Assembly: GCA_001464835.1 (NCBI GenBank)
Contig: LNDS01000039.1
Coordinates: 1-64,000, forward strand
DNA length: 64,000 nt
Direction: 5' to 3'
From: Rhizobiales bacterium Ga0077525
GTDB taxonomy: Bacteria; Pseudomonadota; Alphaproteobacteria; Rhizobiales; Xanthobacteraceae
This document shows, piece after piece, positions 35,320-43,203 of the stretch. Every line of letters begins with the position of its first letter. Position 1 is the stretch's first letter. The position numbers were made by a program, and so were the translations under genes. The notes below the pieces were generated by a model that worked only from the letters and a program-made list of their open reading frames with translations, ran no database searches and was not told where the DNA came from.

Positions 35320-36273
35320 CTAGTTGGCCGCCTTCACCGTGATGCCGGCTTCCTGGTAGAACTTCGCGGCGCCGGGGTGGAACGGCACGCCGATGTCTTC
35401 CGCCATGTCCTTCGGCGTCAGGTTCGCCATCGACTTGTTGACCGCGGCCATCGACGCGACATTGGTCGCCATCGCCTTGGTCATCGCATAGACGGTGTCG
35501 GCCGGCAGCTTGCACGAGGCGACGATGTGGGTGGCGTAACCGATCACCTTCACATCTTTGTCCTGCTTCGGATAGCTGCCCTTCGGGATCGTCACCAAAG
35601 TGTAGCCGGGGTTGAGCTTGCGCATCTCAGCGAGCTGGTCGGACAGATCGAGGATGGTTATGTCGCGCGCGGCGGCGAGATCCATCACCGCGCCGGACGG
35701 GATCGTGGTGCCGAGGCCAAAGGCGACGGCATGGCCGTCCTGCACCTGCGTCACCGAGTCGGTGTAGGAGACGAAGCTCATCTTGACGTCGTTATAGGTG
35801 AGCCCATTCACCTTCAGCAGCTGGCCGGTGATGAGTTCGCCGGTATTGCCGCGCTGCTGCGTGGTGACGCCCTTGCCCTTCAAATCCTTGACCGACTTGA
35901 TGCCGGCATCGGCGCGCACGACCAGCTGGTAATATTGCGGATAGAGGGTGGCGATGTTGCAGACATTGGTCGTCGCCTTGGGGAACGGCGCGGTGCCGTT
36001 CAGGCCGTCGACGGTCGAGATCGAATTGCCGAAGCCGACATCGGCCTTGCCTTCATCGACGCCGCGCACATTGGCGATGCCGGCTCCCGGCAGCGATTGC
36101 ACGGCCAGGCCGGGCACGGCCTTTTCCCACATGTCCTTGAGCTGGCCGCCGAGCGGCACCCAGACGCCGCCTTGCGGGCCGGTCATCAGCTTGATTTCCG
36201 CGGCAAGCACCGGGCTAGCGATAGTTAGAGCAAGTCCGAATGCGAGGCCGGTCGCCTTGAGCGAGGTCTTCAT
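35320..36273 (-). CDS. TAXI-family TRAP solute-binding protein
   Basis: The 317-residue protein has a signal peptide cleaved near VLAAE (about residues 21-25) and a TAXI-type binding fold: TGPQGGVWVPLGGQL at the N-terminus, RGVDEGKADVGFGNS, and QLVVRADAGIKSVKDLKGKGV. It captures a solute in the periplasm for the fused permease 58 bases downstream. GGAG lies six bases before ATG 36273. It diverges from the RraA-like gene over about 214 bases, which should contain promoters for both. Confidence 0.93.
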   Translation of the reverse strand: MKTSLKATGLAFGLALTIASPVLAAEIKLMTGPQGGVWVPLGGQLKDMWEKAVPGLAVQSLPGAGIANVRGVDEGKADVGFGNSISTVDGLNGTAPFPKATTNVCNIATLYPQYYQLVVRADAGIKSVKDLKGKGVTTQQRGNTGELITGQLLKVNGLTYNDVKMSFVSYTDSVTQVQDGHAVAFGLGTTIPSGAVMDLAAARDITILDLSDQLAEMRKLNPGYTLVTIPKGSYPKQDKDVKVIGYATHIVASCKLPADTVYAMTKAMATNVASMAAVNKSMANLTPKDMAEDIGVPFHPGAAKFYQEAGITVKAAN

Positions 36274-36387
36274 GATTGTCTCCTCCACGCCCGCCGCTTG
36301 AATGCGGGGGCAATTGCAATCGCCTTGGGTGGCGAGCTTTTGTTTCCCAGCCGTCAACATACTAAGACGACGGGGCCACGCACAAGC

Positions 36388-36412
36388 CTATTTTACAACT
36401 CTTGACAACAAT
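36388..36412. promoter_or_regulatory. Candidate promoter/operator between TAXI and RraA genes
   Basis: The intergenic region contains TTTTACAACTCTTGACAACA: a TTGACA box in the plus direction, and TTGT-type half sites that a FadR-type GntR regulator could bind. Minus-strand TAAAAT could serve the binding-protein gene. No matching -10 is clear for the plus strand, so this is only a candidate. Confidence 0.3.
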
Positions 36413-36487
36413 GGACTAAAAAGAACAAGTGGCGGATCGAGAATTCCGTGAAGGCGAAAGCCAAAGGCAAAAGCCGAGGACGAAACA

Positions 36488-37198
36488 ATGCGCGACAGCA
36501 CCAAATCCAAACTCGAAACAATCTCGACCGCCACATTGACCACGGTGCTGTTCAAGCGCGGCTTCCGCAACACTTTCATCGCTGGCATTCACCGCATCCA
36601 GAGCGGCGACGTGCCCAACATGGTCGGCCCGGCCTATACGATGCGCTATATCCCGGCGCGCGAGGATCTCGACCATCTCGGCGTGTTCGAGGACCGCAGC
36701 CATCCGCAGCGCAAGGGCGTCGAGGAATGCCCGCCGGGCCATGTCTTCGTCATCGATTCAAGGCGCAATTATTCGGCCGCCTCGGCCGGCAACATTCTGG
36801 TGGCGCGGCTGTGGAAGCGCGGCGCCGCCGGCGTCGTCACCGATGGCGGCTTCCGCGACACGCCGGAAATCGCGGCGACGCCCTTCCCGGCCTATCACGC
36901 GCATCCGGCGGCGCCGACCAACCTGATCCGTCATCACGCCGTCGATCTCAACGTGCCGATCGCCTGCGGCGAAGTCCCGGTGTTTCCCGGCGATATCCTG
37001 GTCGGCGACGGCGAAGGCGTCGTCGTCATTCCGGCGAACATCGCCGATGACGTCGCCGACGAGGCCTTCGAGCAGACCGTGTTCGAGGACTTCGTGCAGG
37101 AAAAGGTCAATGAAGGCCGCGGCATTTTCGGCCTGTATCCGCCCAACCCGGAAGCGAAAGCGGAATTCGCCCAATGGCGGGCGGCGGCGAAACGCTGA
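36488..37198 (+). CDS. RraA/HMG-aldolase family protein
   Basis: The 236-residue protein has the RraA/HMG-aldolase signature GVVTDGGFRDTPE (GxxxDGxxRD), preceded by the substrate-site GNILVARLWKRG. Proteins of this fold are either RNase E regulators or, more often in catabolic operons, aldolases or oxaloacetate decarboxylases acting on hydroxy-oxo acids. Its place at the head of a galactonate-type operon favours an enzyme role. GAGGACG precedes the ATG at 36488. The GntR gene follows 16 bases later. Confidence 0.86.
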   Translation: MRDSTKSKLETISTATLTTVLFKRGFRNTFIAGIHRIQSGDVPNMVGPAYTMRYIPAREDLDHLGVFEDRSHPQRKGVEECPPGHVFVIDSRRNYSAASAGNILVARLWKRGAAGVVTDGGFRDTPEIAATPFPAYHAHPAAPTNLIRHHAVDLNVPIACGEVPVFPGDILVGDGEGVVVIPANIADDVADEAFEQTVFEDFVQEKVNEGRGIFGLYPPNPEAKAEFAQWRAAAKR

Positions 37199-37214
37199 CG
37201 GAGACTGAAAGGCA

Positions 37215-37961
37215 ATGGAGCCAGCACGGTCCGCAACGCCCGCGCCGCTGGGCGACAGCAAGGTTGCCTGGGGCGAAGCCAAGCGCAGCGCCGGCATCTA
37301 TCAGCACATCTTTGAGGTCATCATCGCCGGCGAATTCGCCGTCAATGCGCGGCTGCCGTCGGAGACCGAACTGGCGCAACGCTTCGGCGCGTCGCGGCCG
37401 GTGGTGCGCGAGGCTTTGGCGCGGTTGCGCGACGACGGCATCATCGTGTCGCGGCAGGGCTCCGGCAGCTATGTGAAGCGGAGGCCGGACATCGCGGTGT
37501 TACGCTTCGTGCCGGTGTCGTCGATCGCCGATATCCAGCGCTGTTTCGAATTCCGCCACGGGCTGGAAGGCATCGCCGCGGCGCTGGCCGCCGAGCGCTG
37601 GGAAAATGGCGACCTCGCCGAGATCCGTGCCGCATTCGATGCGCTCGAGGCTTCGACGAGCGACTTCAAGGCCGGCGTCGATGCCGACGAACGTTTCCAC
37701 ATGGCGGTGGCCAAGGCGACGCACAATGCCTATCACGTCTCGGTGCAAAGCTCGTTGCAGCCGCATATCGTCTTCGGCATGAGCCTGACCCGCAGCCTTT
37801 CGTTGTTGCGCACGGCTGAGCGCCTGCGCGAAGTGCAGGACGAACACCGCGCCATCATGGACGCCATCGCCGCGCGCGACACCGAGGCGGCGCGCACCAC
37901 GATGCAGCGTCACATCGACAATGCCCGCCGCCGCATGTTTGAAAACGCATCGGCGACGTGA
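37215..37961 (+). CDS. GntR/FadR-family transcriptional regulator
   Basis: The 248-residue protein has an N-terminal winged HTH (ARLPSETELAQRFGASRPVVREALARL, about 40-70) and a C-terminal FCD ligand-binding domain with helices and metal-binding histidines (DERFHMAVAKATHN). It most likely represses the RraA-EamA-dgoK-dgoA operon, possibly with the divergent TAXI transporter, and responds to a sugar acid. AGGC is near its start. It begins 16 bases after the RraA-like gene and seven bases before the transporter gene. Confidence 0.93.
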   Translation: MEPARSATPAPLGDSKVAWGEAKRSAGIYQHIFEVIIAGEFAVNARLPSETELAQRFGASRPVVREALARLRDDGIIVSRQGSGSYVKRRPDIAVLRFVPVSSIADIQRCFEFRHGLEGIAAALAAERWENGDLAEIRAAFDALEASTSDFKAGVDADERFHMAVAKATHNAYHVSVQSSLQPHIVFGMSLTRSLSLLRTAERLREVQDEHRAIMDAIAARDTEAARTTMQRHIDNARRRMFENASAT

Positions 37962-37968
37962 GCCAGAA

Positions 37969-38919
37969 ATGACTGTCGGTGCCGGTCCAAAGTCCGCGAA
38001 AAGCCCGCCCGCTTCACGGCACTGGACCGCGCGCGGGCTGGCGAACCCATATCTGCTGCTGGCGGTGGCGTCGCTGTTCTGGTCCGGCAATCACATCGTC
38101 GGCCGCGCCATCGGCGGCCATGTGCCGCCAATGGCGATTTCGACGATCCGCTGGCTGATCCCAGCCGCTGTCTTGTGGGCGGTGGCGCACCACCACATCC
38201 GGCGCGACTGGCCGGTGATCCGCGCGCAGTGGAAGATCATGCTGTGGCTCGGTCTCACCGGCGGCGCGCTGTTCACGGCGCTCCAATATGTCGGCCTGCA
38301 ATATACCAGCGCGCTAAACGTCTCGGTGCTCAATTCGCTGGTGCCGGTGCTGATTGTGGCGACCGCGGCGCTGCTGTTCCGCGACCGCGTCAGCCCGCGG
38401 CAGATGGGCGGCATCGCGCTTTCGTCGGCCGGGGTCCTGGTGATTATCGCGCATGGCCGGCTCGAGACGCTCAAGGCGCTCGGCTTCAACTGGGGCGACC
38501 TCATCATCCTTCTCAACATGATCGTATTCGCGATCTACGCCGTCTATCTACGGCTGCGGCCGCAAATCCACTGGCTCAGTTTCATGTTCGTACTGGCGGT
38601 GATCTCGGCGGCAGGTACGCTGCCGTTCTTCATCTGGGAAACGCTCGCCGGCCACCGGCTGCAACTGACCTGGCTCACTGTGGGCTCGATCGCCTATGTC
38701 TCGATCTTTCCGAGCGTACTGGCCTTTGCCGCCTGGAATCGCGGCGTCGAACTGATCGGCGCCAGCCGCGCCGGACCGTTCGTGCATCTGGTCCCGATCT
38801 ATACCGCGCTGCTGGCCGGCGCGCTGCTCGGCGAACATCTCGCGATCTATCACGTCGCCGGCTTCGCGCTGATCATCGCCGGCGTCTGGCTGGCGTCGCA
38901 GCGGGCGGGCACAGCATGA
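37969..38919 (+). CDS. EamA/DMT-family transporter
   Basis: The 316-residue protein has ten membrane helices in two EamA repeats (first helix LLLAVASLFWSGNHIVGRAI; second repeat from WLSFMFVLAVISAAGTLPFF). DMT transporters usually export metabolites or act as antiporters, so here it may export an intermediate or exchange a sugar acid. I chose ATG 37969, directly after the GntR stop; an in-frame ATG 48 bases earlier overlaps GntR. Its stop overlaps the dgoK start (ATGA). Confidence 0.9.
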   Translation: MTVGAGPKSAKSPPASRHWTARGLANPYLLLAVASLFWSGNHIVGRAIGGHVPPMAISTIRWLIPAAVLWAVAHHHIRRDWPVIRAQWKIMLWLGLTGGALFTALQYVGLQYTSALNVSVLNSLVPVLIVATAALLFRDRVSPRQMGGIALSSAGVLVIIAHGRLETLKALGFNWGDLIILLNMIVFAIYAVYLRLRPQIHWLSFMFVLAVISAAGTLPFFIWETLAGHRLQLTWLTVGSIAYVSIFPSVLAFAAWNRGVELIGASRAGPFVHLVPIYTALLAGALLGEHLAIYHVAGFALIIAGVWLASQRAGTA

Positions 38920-39812
38920 TCGTCATCGACTGGGGCACATCGAGCTTCCGCGCTTTCCGCATCGCCATTGACGGCGCGATCCTTGACCGGCGTTCGGCGC
39001 CGCGCGGCATCATGCATGTCGAGGGCGGCCGCTTTGCCGAGACGTTGCGCGACCATATCGGCGACTGGCTGAAAGCCGGCGAGAACCGCGTGCTGCTGTC
39101 GGGCATGATCGGCAGCCGCCAGGGCTGGAAGGAAGCGCCCTATGTGCCCTGCCCGGCTGGCGCAGCCGAACTGGGCGCGGCTCTGGTCGATATCCCCTTC
39201 GAAGGCGCACAAGGAAACGTTCAAGTGAAGCTGGTGCCCGGCATGAACGGCGTCGATGCGTCAGGCATCGCAGAAGTCATGCGCGGCGAGGAAACGCAGA
39301 TCATCGGCGCGCTCGCTGCAATGGGCGGCAACGGCCTTGCGTGCCTGCCGGGCACGCATTCGAAATGGGTGCGCGTCGCGGGCGGCCGCATTGCGCGGTT
39401 TACCTCGCATATGACCGGCGAGGCGTTCGGCGCGCTGCGCGATCACACCATCCTCGGCCGCATGATGAAGGACGGCGCGCCCAGCGACGCGGCTTTTGAC
39501 GCCGGCGTCGCGCGATCCGCCGAGCCGGGCGGTCTGCTGCATCATCTGTTCGGCGTGCGCACGCAGACCTTGTTTGGCAAGCTCGCCGAGACCGGCGGCG
39601 CGTCCTATTTGTCCGGGATTCTCATCGGCCATGAATTACGCGCCGAACTGGGTGGCGCGCAAGGCGAGACGGTGCATCTCATCGGCGCGCCGGAACTGGT
39701 GGCGCTCTATGCGCGGGCGATTGCCGCTAGCGGCGCCAAGGCGGTCAGCCACGATGCCGACGCATCGGTGCGCGGTCTGGTCATTATCGGGGAGCATGCG
39801 CAATGGTCGTGA
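38916..39812 (+). CDS. dgoK: 2-dehydro-3-deoxygalactonokinase
   Basis: The 298-residue protein fits DgoK, which phosphorylates 2-keto-3-deoxygalactonate at C6 in the De Ley-Doudoroff galactonate pathway. It starts IDWGTSSFRAFR (phosphate 1 motif), with VLLSGMIGSRQGW, LPGTHSKWV and HLFGVRTQTLF as family motifs. The start at 38916 overlaps the EamA stop by four bases, and the stop overlaps dgoA by ten, so translation of the three genes is coupled. The DgoD galactonate dehydratase is not in this operon. Confidence 0.94.
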   Translation: MIVIDWGTSSFRAFRIAIDGAILDRRSAPRGIMHVEGGRFAETLRDHIGDWLKAGENRVLLSGMIGSRQGWKEAPYVPCPAGAAELGAALVDIPFEGAQGNVQVKLVPGMNGVDASGIAEVMRGEETQIIGALAAMGGNGLACLPGTHSKWVRVAGGRIARFTSHMTGEAFGALRDHTILGRMMKDGAPSDAAFDAGVARSAEPGGLLHHLFGVRTQTLFGKLAETGGASYLSGILIGHELRAELGGAQGETVHLIGAPELVALYARAIAASGAKAVSHDADASVRGLVIIGEHAQWS

Positions 39813-40426
39813 ACACATTGAAGGATTGGCTGGCGCGCTCGCCTTTGGTCGCCATCCTGCGCGGCGTCAAGCCGGACGAAGTCGAGGCGATTGCCGGCGC
39901 GCTTGAAGCAGCCGGCATCGCCATTGTCGAAGTGCCGCTGAACTCGCCCGATCCGCTCGACAGCATCGCGCGGCTGGCGAAGAATTTCGGCCCGCGGCTT
40001 TTGATCGGCGCCGGCACGGTGATGTCGCCGGAACAGGTCGCGCAGATCGCCGCCGCCGGCGGCAGACTGATCGTGACGCCGCATGCCGATGTCGCGGTGA
40101 CGCGCGCCGCCAAGCAGCATGGCATGCTCGCCGTACCCGGCTTCTTCACGCCGACGGAAGCGTTCACTTTGCTCGCCGCCGGCGCCGATGCGCTGAAATT
40201 GTTTCCCGCCGAAGGCGCGCGGCCCGAAGTGCTGCGCGCCATGCGCGCCGTGCTGCCGCCTGAGACTCTGGTGCTGCCGGTCGGCGGCGTCGATGCCGCC
40301 AACATCGGCGCATGGCGCGCGGCGGGTGCCGCCGGCTACGGGATTGGTTCAGCAGTCTACAAGTCTGGCGATACGGCGGCGGTCGTGGCGGAGAAGGCCA
40401 AACGGCTGGTCGCGGCCCTAGCTTGA
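39803..40426 (+). CDS. dgoA: 2-dehydro-3-deoxy-6-phosphogalactonate aldolase
   Basis: The 207-residue protein is a class I KDPG/KDPGal aldolase with a TIM-barrel fold: ILRGVKPDEVEAIAGAL at the N-terminus, Glu in IVEVPLNSP, GAGTVMSPEQV, and the Schiff-base lysine in DALKLFPAEG. With DgoK next to it, cleavage of KDPGal to pyruvate and glyceraldehyde 3-phosphate is the likely role. The start overlaps dgoK by ten bases. Its last nine bases overlap the converging cfa gene. Confidence 0.94.
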   Translation: MVVNTLKDWLARSPLVAILRGVKPDEVEAIAGALEAAGIAIVEVPLNSPDPLDSIARLAKNFGPRLLIGAGTVMSPEQVAQIAAAGGRLIVTPHADVAVTRAAKQHGMLAVPGFFTPTEAFTLLAAGADALKLFPAEGARPEVLRAMRAVLPPETLVLPVGGVDAANIGAWRAAGAAGYGIGSAVYKSGDTAAVVAEKAKRLVAALA

Positions 40427-41671
40427 GGCCGTTTCACCGCGCGTGCGTTTATCGCCGTTGGCGCGCAGCTGGCGCTCTTCATCGACCATGAAATCCCGGA
40501 TGACGGGCACATCGTCCCGCTGCTCCGAAATCAGCAGCTGAAACACCATGTTTGAGCCGTTGAGAAAGCCGAGTTCCACCGCGCCCAGATAGAACTCCCA
40601 CATGCGGGCGAAACGTTCGCCCATAAGGTTCACGACTTCCGTCCGGCGCGCCATGAAACGCCGCCGCCAGTTGCGGATAGTCCAGTAGTAATGCAAGCGC
40701 AGCACTTCACAGTCCGACACCCAAAGCCGCGTGCGCTCCAGGGATGCGAACACCTCGGACAACGCCGGCACGTAGCCGCCGGGAAAAATATACTTGCGGA
40801 TGAAGGGCGCGGTGGAGCCTGGCGGCGAATTGCGCCCGATCGCGTGAATTAATGCAAAGCCCCCGGGAGCCAGCAACTGCCGGATGCGCTCGAAATAAAC
40901 ATCGAAGTATGAAACGCCGACGTGTTCCATCATGCCGACCGAGACGACTCGGTCGAACCGGCCTTCCAGCTTGCGATAATCCTGCTCGACGAATGTCACC
41001 TTGTCGGCGACGCCCGCCGCTTCCGCCCGCTTTCGCGACTCCGCGAGTTGCTCGGGCGATACGTTGATCGCGGTGACCCGCACGCCACAGGCTTGAGCCA
41101 GGTAAATCGATAACGCGCCCCAGCCGGATCCTATTTCAGCCACCGTCATATTGGGAGCAAGCCGCAGCTTCGCGGCAATGTGGCGAAGCTTGTTCTTCTG
41201 GGCCTGTTCAAGCGCCTCGTCGGGATAAGCAAAATACGCGCAGGAATAACTCATCGTTTCGTCGAGCCATAATTTATAGAATTCGGCAGGATGGTCGTAA
41301 TGGCTGCGCACTTTGGTCGCGGCCCGTTCGACGGGATTGGACTGGTGAATGCCGCGCACCAGCCGCCACCATTTGCGCAGGCTTTGCTGCAAGGGATGCG
41401 ACGCCAGCCCCTGGCGATTGACCGAAAAAAGCAGAAGCAGATCGTAGATCGAAGAGCCGTCTTCGAAGACCAGCCGCCCATCCATGTAGGCTTCGCCGGT
41501 TGCGAGCTCCGGATTTAGAAACAATTCCCGCTCGACGGCGGCATCGGTCAAGCGGATCGTGACAGAAGGGCCATCGCCGCTGCCGAAGCTATGCTCGGCG
41601 CCATCATGGGTCCGTAGAATGAGCCGCCCCTTCTTGACGAAGCGGCGAAGCAGATGCGGCAAAATCATCAT
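40418..41671 (-). CDS. cfa: Cyclopropane-fatty-acyl-phospholipid synthase
   Basis: The 417-residue protein adds a methylene group from SAM to unsaturated fatty acyl chains of membrane lipids. The C-terminal methyltransferase domain has motif I (VAEIGSGWGALSIYLA), the SPEQL segment, and SVGMMEHVG, the hallmark of CFA synthases. The N-terminal lipid-binding part and TMSYSCAYF, which marks the substrate pocket, are present. Length agrees with the family. Base and codon use are less GC-biased than the neighbouring dgo genes. It converges with dgoA by a nine-base overlap. Confidence 0.93.
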   Translation of the reverse strand: MMILPHLLRRFVKKGRLILRTHDGAEHSFGSGDGPSVTIRLTDAAVERELFLNPELATGEAYMDGRLVFEDGSSIYDLLLLFSVNRQGLASHPLQQSLRKWWRLVRGIHQSNPVERAATKVRSHYDHPAEFYKLWLDETMSYSCAYFAYPDEALEQAQKNKLRHIAAKLRLAPNMTVAEIGSGWGALSIYLAQACGVRVTAINVSPEQLAESRKRAEAAGVADKVTFVEQDYRKLEGRFDRVVSVGMMEHVGVSYFDVYFERIRQLLAPGGFALIHAIGRNSPPGSTAPFIRKYIFPGGYVPALSEVFASLERTRLWVSDCEVLRLHYYWTIRNWRRRFMARRTEVVNLMGERFARMWEFYLGAVELGFLNGSNMVFQLLISEQRDDVPVIRDFMVDEERQLRANGDKRTRGETASS

Positions 41672-42065
41672 TTTTTCTGATCGCTTGGTTTGGGATCAGC
41701 GGAAGAAAATGCGTCGAGCCAGATCACATTCGACATCGAACATTTTGACAACGGGAGATATTGAAAAAACTGCGTTGACCGGTTGAACGACAAACGAACC
41801 ACCGCGAAAACTGCGCTGTCGTCCGGCGGCCTCGGCCATCGTTAGTAATCGCCAACCGTGGGATTGGTTCACGGAGGCCGGCCGTATTCGAACGGCAGTT
41901 GGCGCCGGCATGACCGGCCTTAAACTGGCTTGTTTCGATGATTTTCGAAGGCCAGACGGCCAACAGGCCCAGAAAGGCCGCCGCACCGCGAACGGGCGAT
42001 ACCGCATAAGAGCGCTGCGCCGGGGCGGGAAGACCGCTAAGTCTTTGATAAACCTAGGGGTCGGA
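41672..42065. other. Gene-free stretch between cfa and tRNA-Pro
   Basis: These 394 bases hold the cfa promoter region and the 3' side of the tRNA gene. Short palindromes such as CCGTGGGATTGGTTCACGG and TCGATGATTTTCGA are visible. No integrase remnant or copy of the tRNA 3' end is seen, so an integration site cannot be claimed. No gene is supported. Confidence 0.45.
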
Positions 42066-42142
42066 TGGTCGGAGTGGCAGGATTTGAACCTGCGACCCCC
42101 TCGTCCCGAACGAGGTGCGCTACCAGACTGCGCTACACTCCG
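42066..42142 (-). tRNA. tRNA-Pro (anticodon CGG)
   Basis: On the minus strand the 77-nt gene begins CGGAGTG and ends CACTCCG followed by A and an encoded CCA. All four stems pair. The anticodon loop reads TTCGGGA with CGG as anticodon, between CCTCG and CGAGG. The T loop TTCAAAT is standard. Confidence 0.97.
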
Positions 42143-42208
42143 ACTATCGGCGGCCTTATAACCCCCTCACGTTTGAAACCGCAAGCGCCCAGGGCGAAGT
42201 GACTGAAA

Positions 42209-43183
42209 ATGACTGCTGAACCGGGCACACGGGTGTTAAGAGCCGATAAAGCCGCGATTTCCGCCGCGGCCGAGGTCCTGCGGCAGGGCGGGCTGGTCGC
42301 ATTCCCGACCGAGACGGTCTATGGCCTCGGCGCCGACGCCCGCCATGGCGAAGCCATCGCCCGGCTTTACGCAGCCAAGGGACGCCCGGCGTTCAATCCT
42401 TTGATCGCCCACGTCGCCGATCTCGACGCCGCCCGCCAGCTCGCCGTGTTCGATGCCGATGCCGAGAAACTCGCCGCCGCCTTCTGGCCCGGCCCGCTGA
42501 CGCTCGTGCTGCCGAAGCGCCCCGACTGCCCGGTGGCCGCGCTGGCGCTGGCCGGGCTCGACAGCATCGCCATCAGGGTGCCGAGCCAAAAGACGGCGCG
42601 GGCGCTTCTGGCGGCCTTCGGCGGCCCGGTGGTGGCGCCGTCGGCCAATCGCTCCGGCCATGTCTCACCGACCAGCGCCGCGCATGTACTGGCCGACCTG
42701 CGCGGCCGCATTGACCTCATTCTCGACGACGGCGACTGCGACGTCGGCGTTGAATCGACCATTGTCGCGCTGCTCGGCGAGCCGACCTTGCTGCGGCCGG
42801 GCGGCCTGCCGCGCGAGGACATCGAGCGCGTGCTCGGGCATGCGCTGGCCTCGCCTTCCATCGACGACGCGGGAGACGCGCCGCTCGCGCCCGGCATGCT
42901 GGCCTCGCATTACGCGCCGAAGGCCACGGTCCGGCTGGAGGCTTCGACGCCGCGCGCCGGCGAAGCGCTGCTCGCCTTCGGCGACGCGCCGGCGTTCGAC
43001 GGCACCACCTTTAACCTATCGCCGCGCGGCGACCTGATCGAAGCCGCCGCCAATCTGTTTTCGCATTTGCGCGCACTCGATGCGTCGGGCGCGACGGCGA
43101 TTGCCGTGATGCCGGTGCCGCGCGACGGCCTCGGCGACGCCATCAACGACCGGCTTTCGCGCGCCGCCGCGCCGAAACCTTAG
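42209..43183 (+). CDS. L-threonylcarbamoyladenylate synthase (Sua5 type)
   Basis: The 324-residue protein makes threonylcarbamoyl-AMP from threonine, bicarbonate and ATP for the t6A modification of ANN-decoding tRNAs. The YrdC core carries PTETVYGLGADA, KGRPAFNPLIAH, and SANRSGHVSPTSA; the C-terminal third is the Sua5 domain (APGMLASHYAPKA). It is therefore the longer Sua5 form, not the short TsaC form. It is followed after 20 bases by an FAD-linked oxidase on the same strand. Confidence 0.95.
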   Translation: MTAEPGTRVLRADKAAISAAAEVLRQGGLVAFPTETVYGLGADARHGEAIARLYAAKGRPAFNPLIAHVADLDAARQLAVFDADAEKLAAAFWPGPLTLVLPKRPDCPVAALALAGLDSIAIRVPSQKTARALLAAFGGPVVAPSANRSGHVSPTSAAHVLADLRGRIDLILDDGDCDVGVESTIVALLGEPTLLRPGGLPREDIERVLGHALASPSIDDAGDAPLAPGMLASHYAPKATVRLEASTPRAGEALLAFGDAPAFDGTTFNLSPRGDLIEAAANLFSHLRALDASGATAIAVMPVPRDGLGDAINDRLSRAAAPKP

Positions 43184-43203
43184 AAGTCAGGGACCCCGCT
43201 TCG

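Noticed and set aside
36402..36407. TTGACA as a firm sigma-70 promoter for the dgo operon
   Set aside because: No matching -10 element stands 16-18 bases downstream, so it is kept only as a low-confidence candidate.
38175..38915. Long N-terminal extension of dgoK
   Set aside because: It reads the EamA gene in another frame. DgoK begins at the ATGA overlap at 38916.
42066..42142. tRNA-Pro as an integration site for a genomic island
   Set aside because: No integrase gene and no second copy of the tRNA 3' end were seen on either side.
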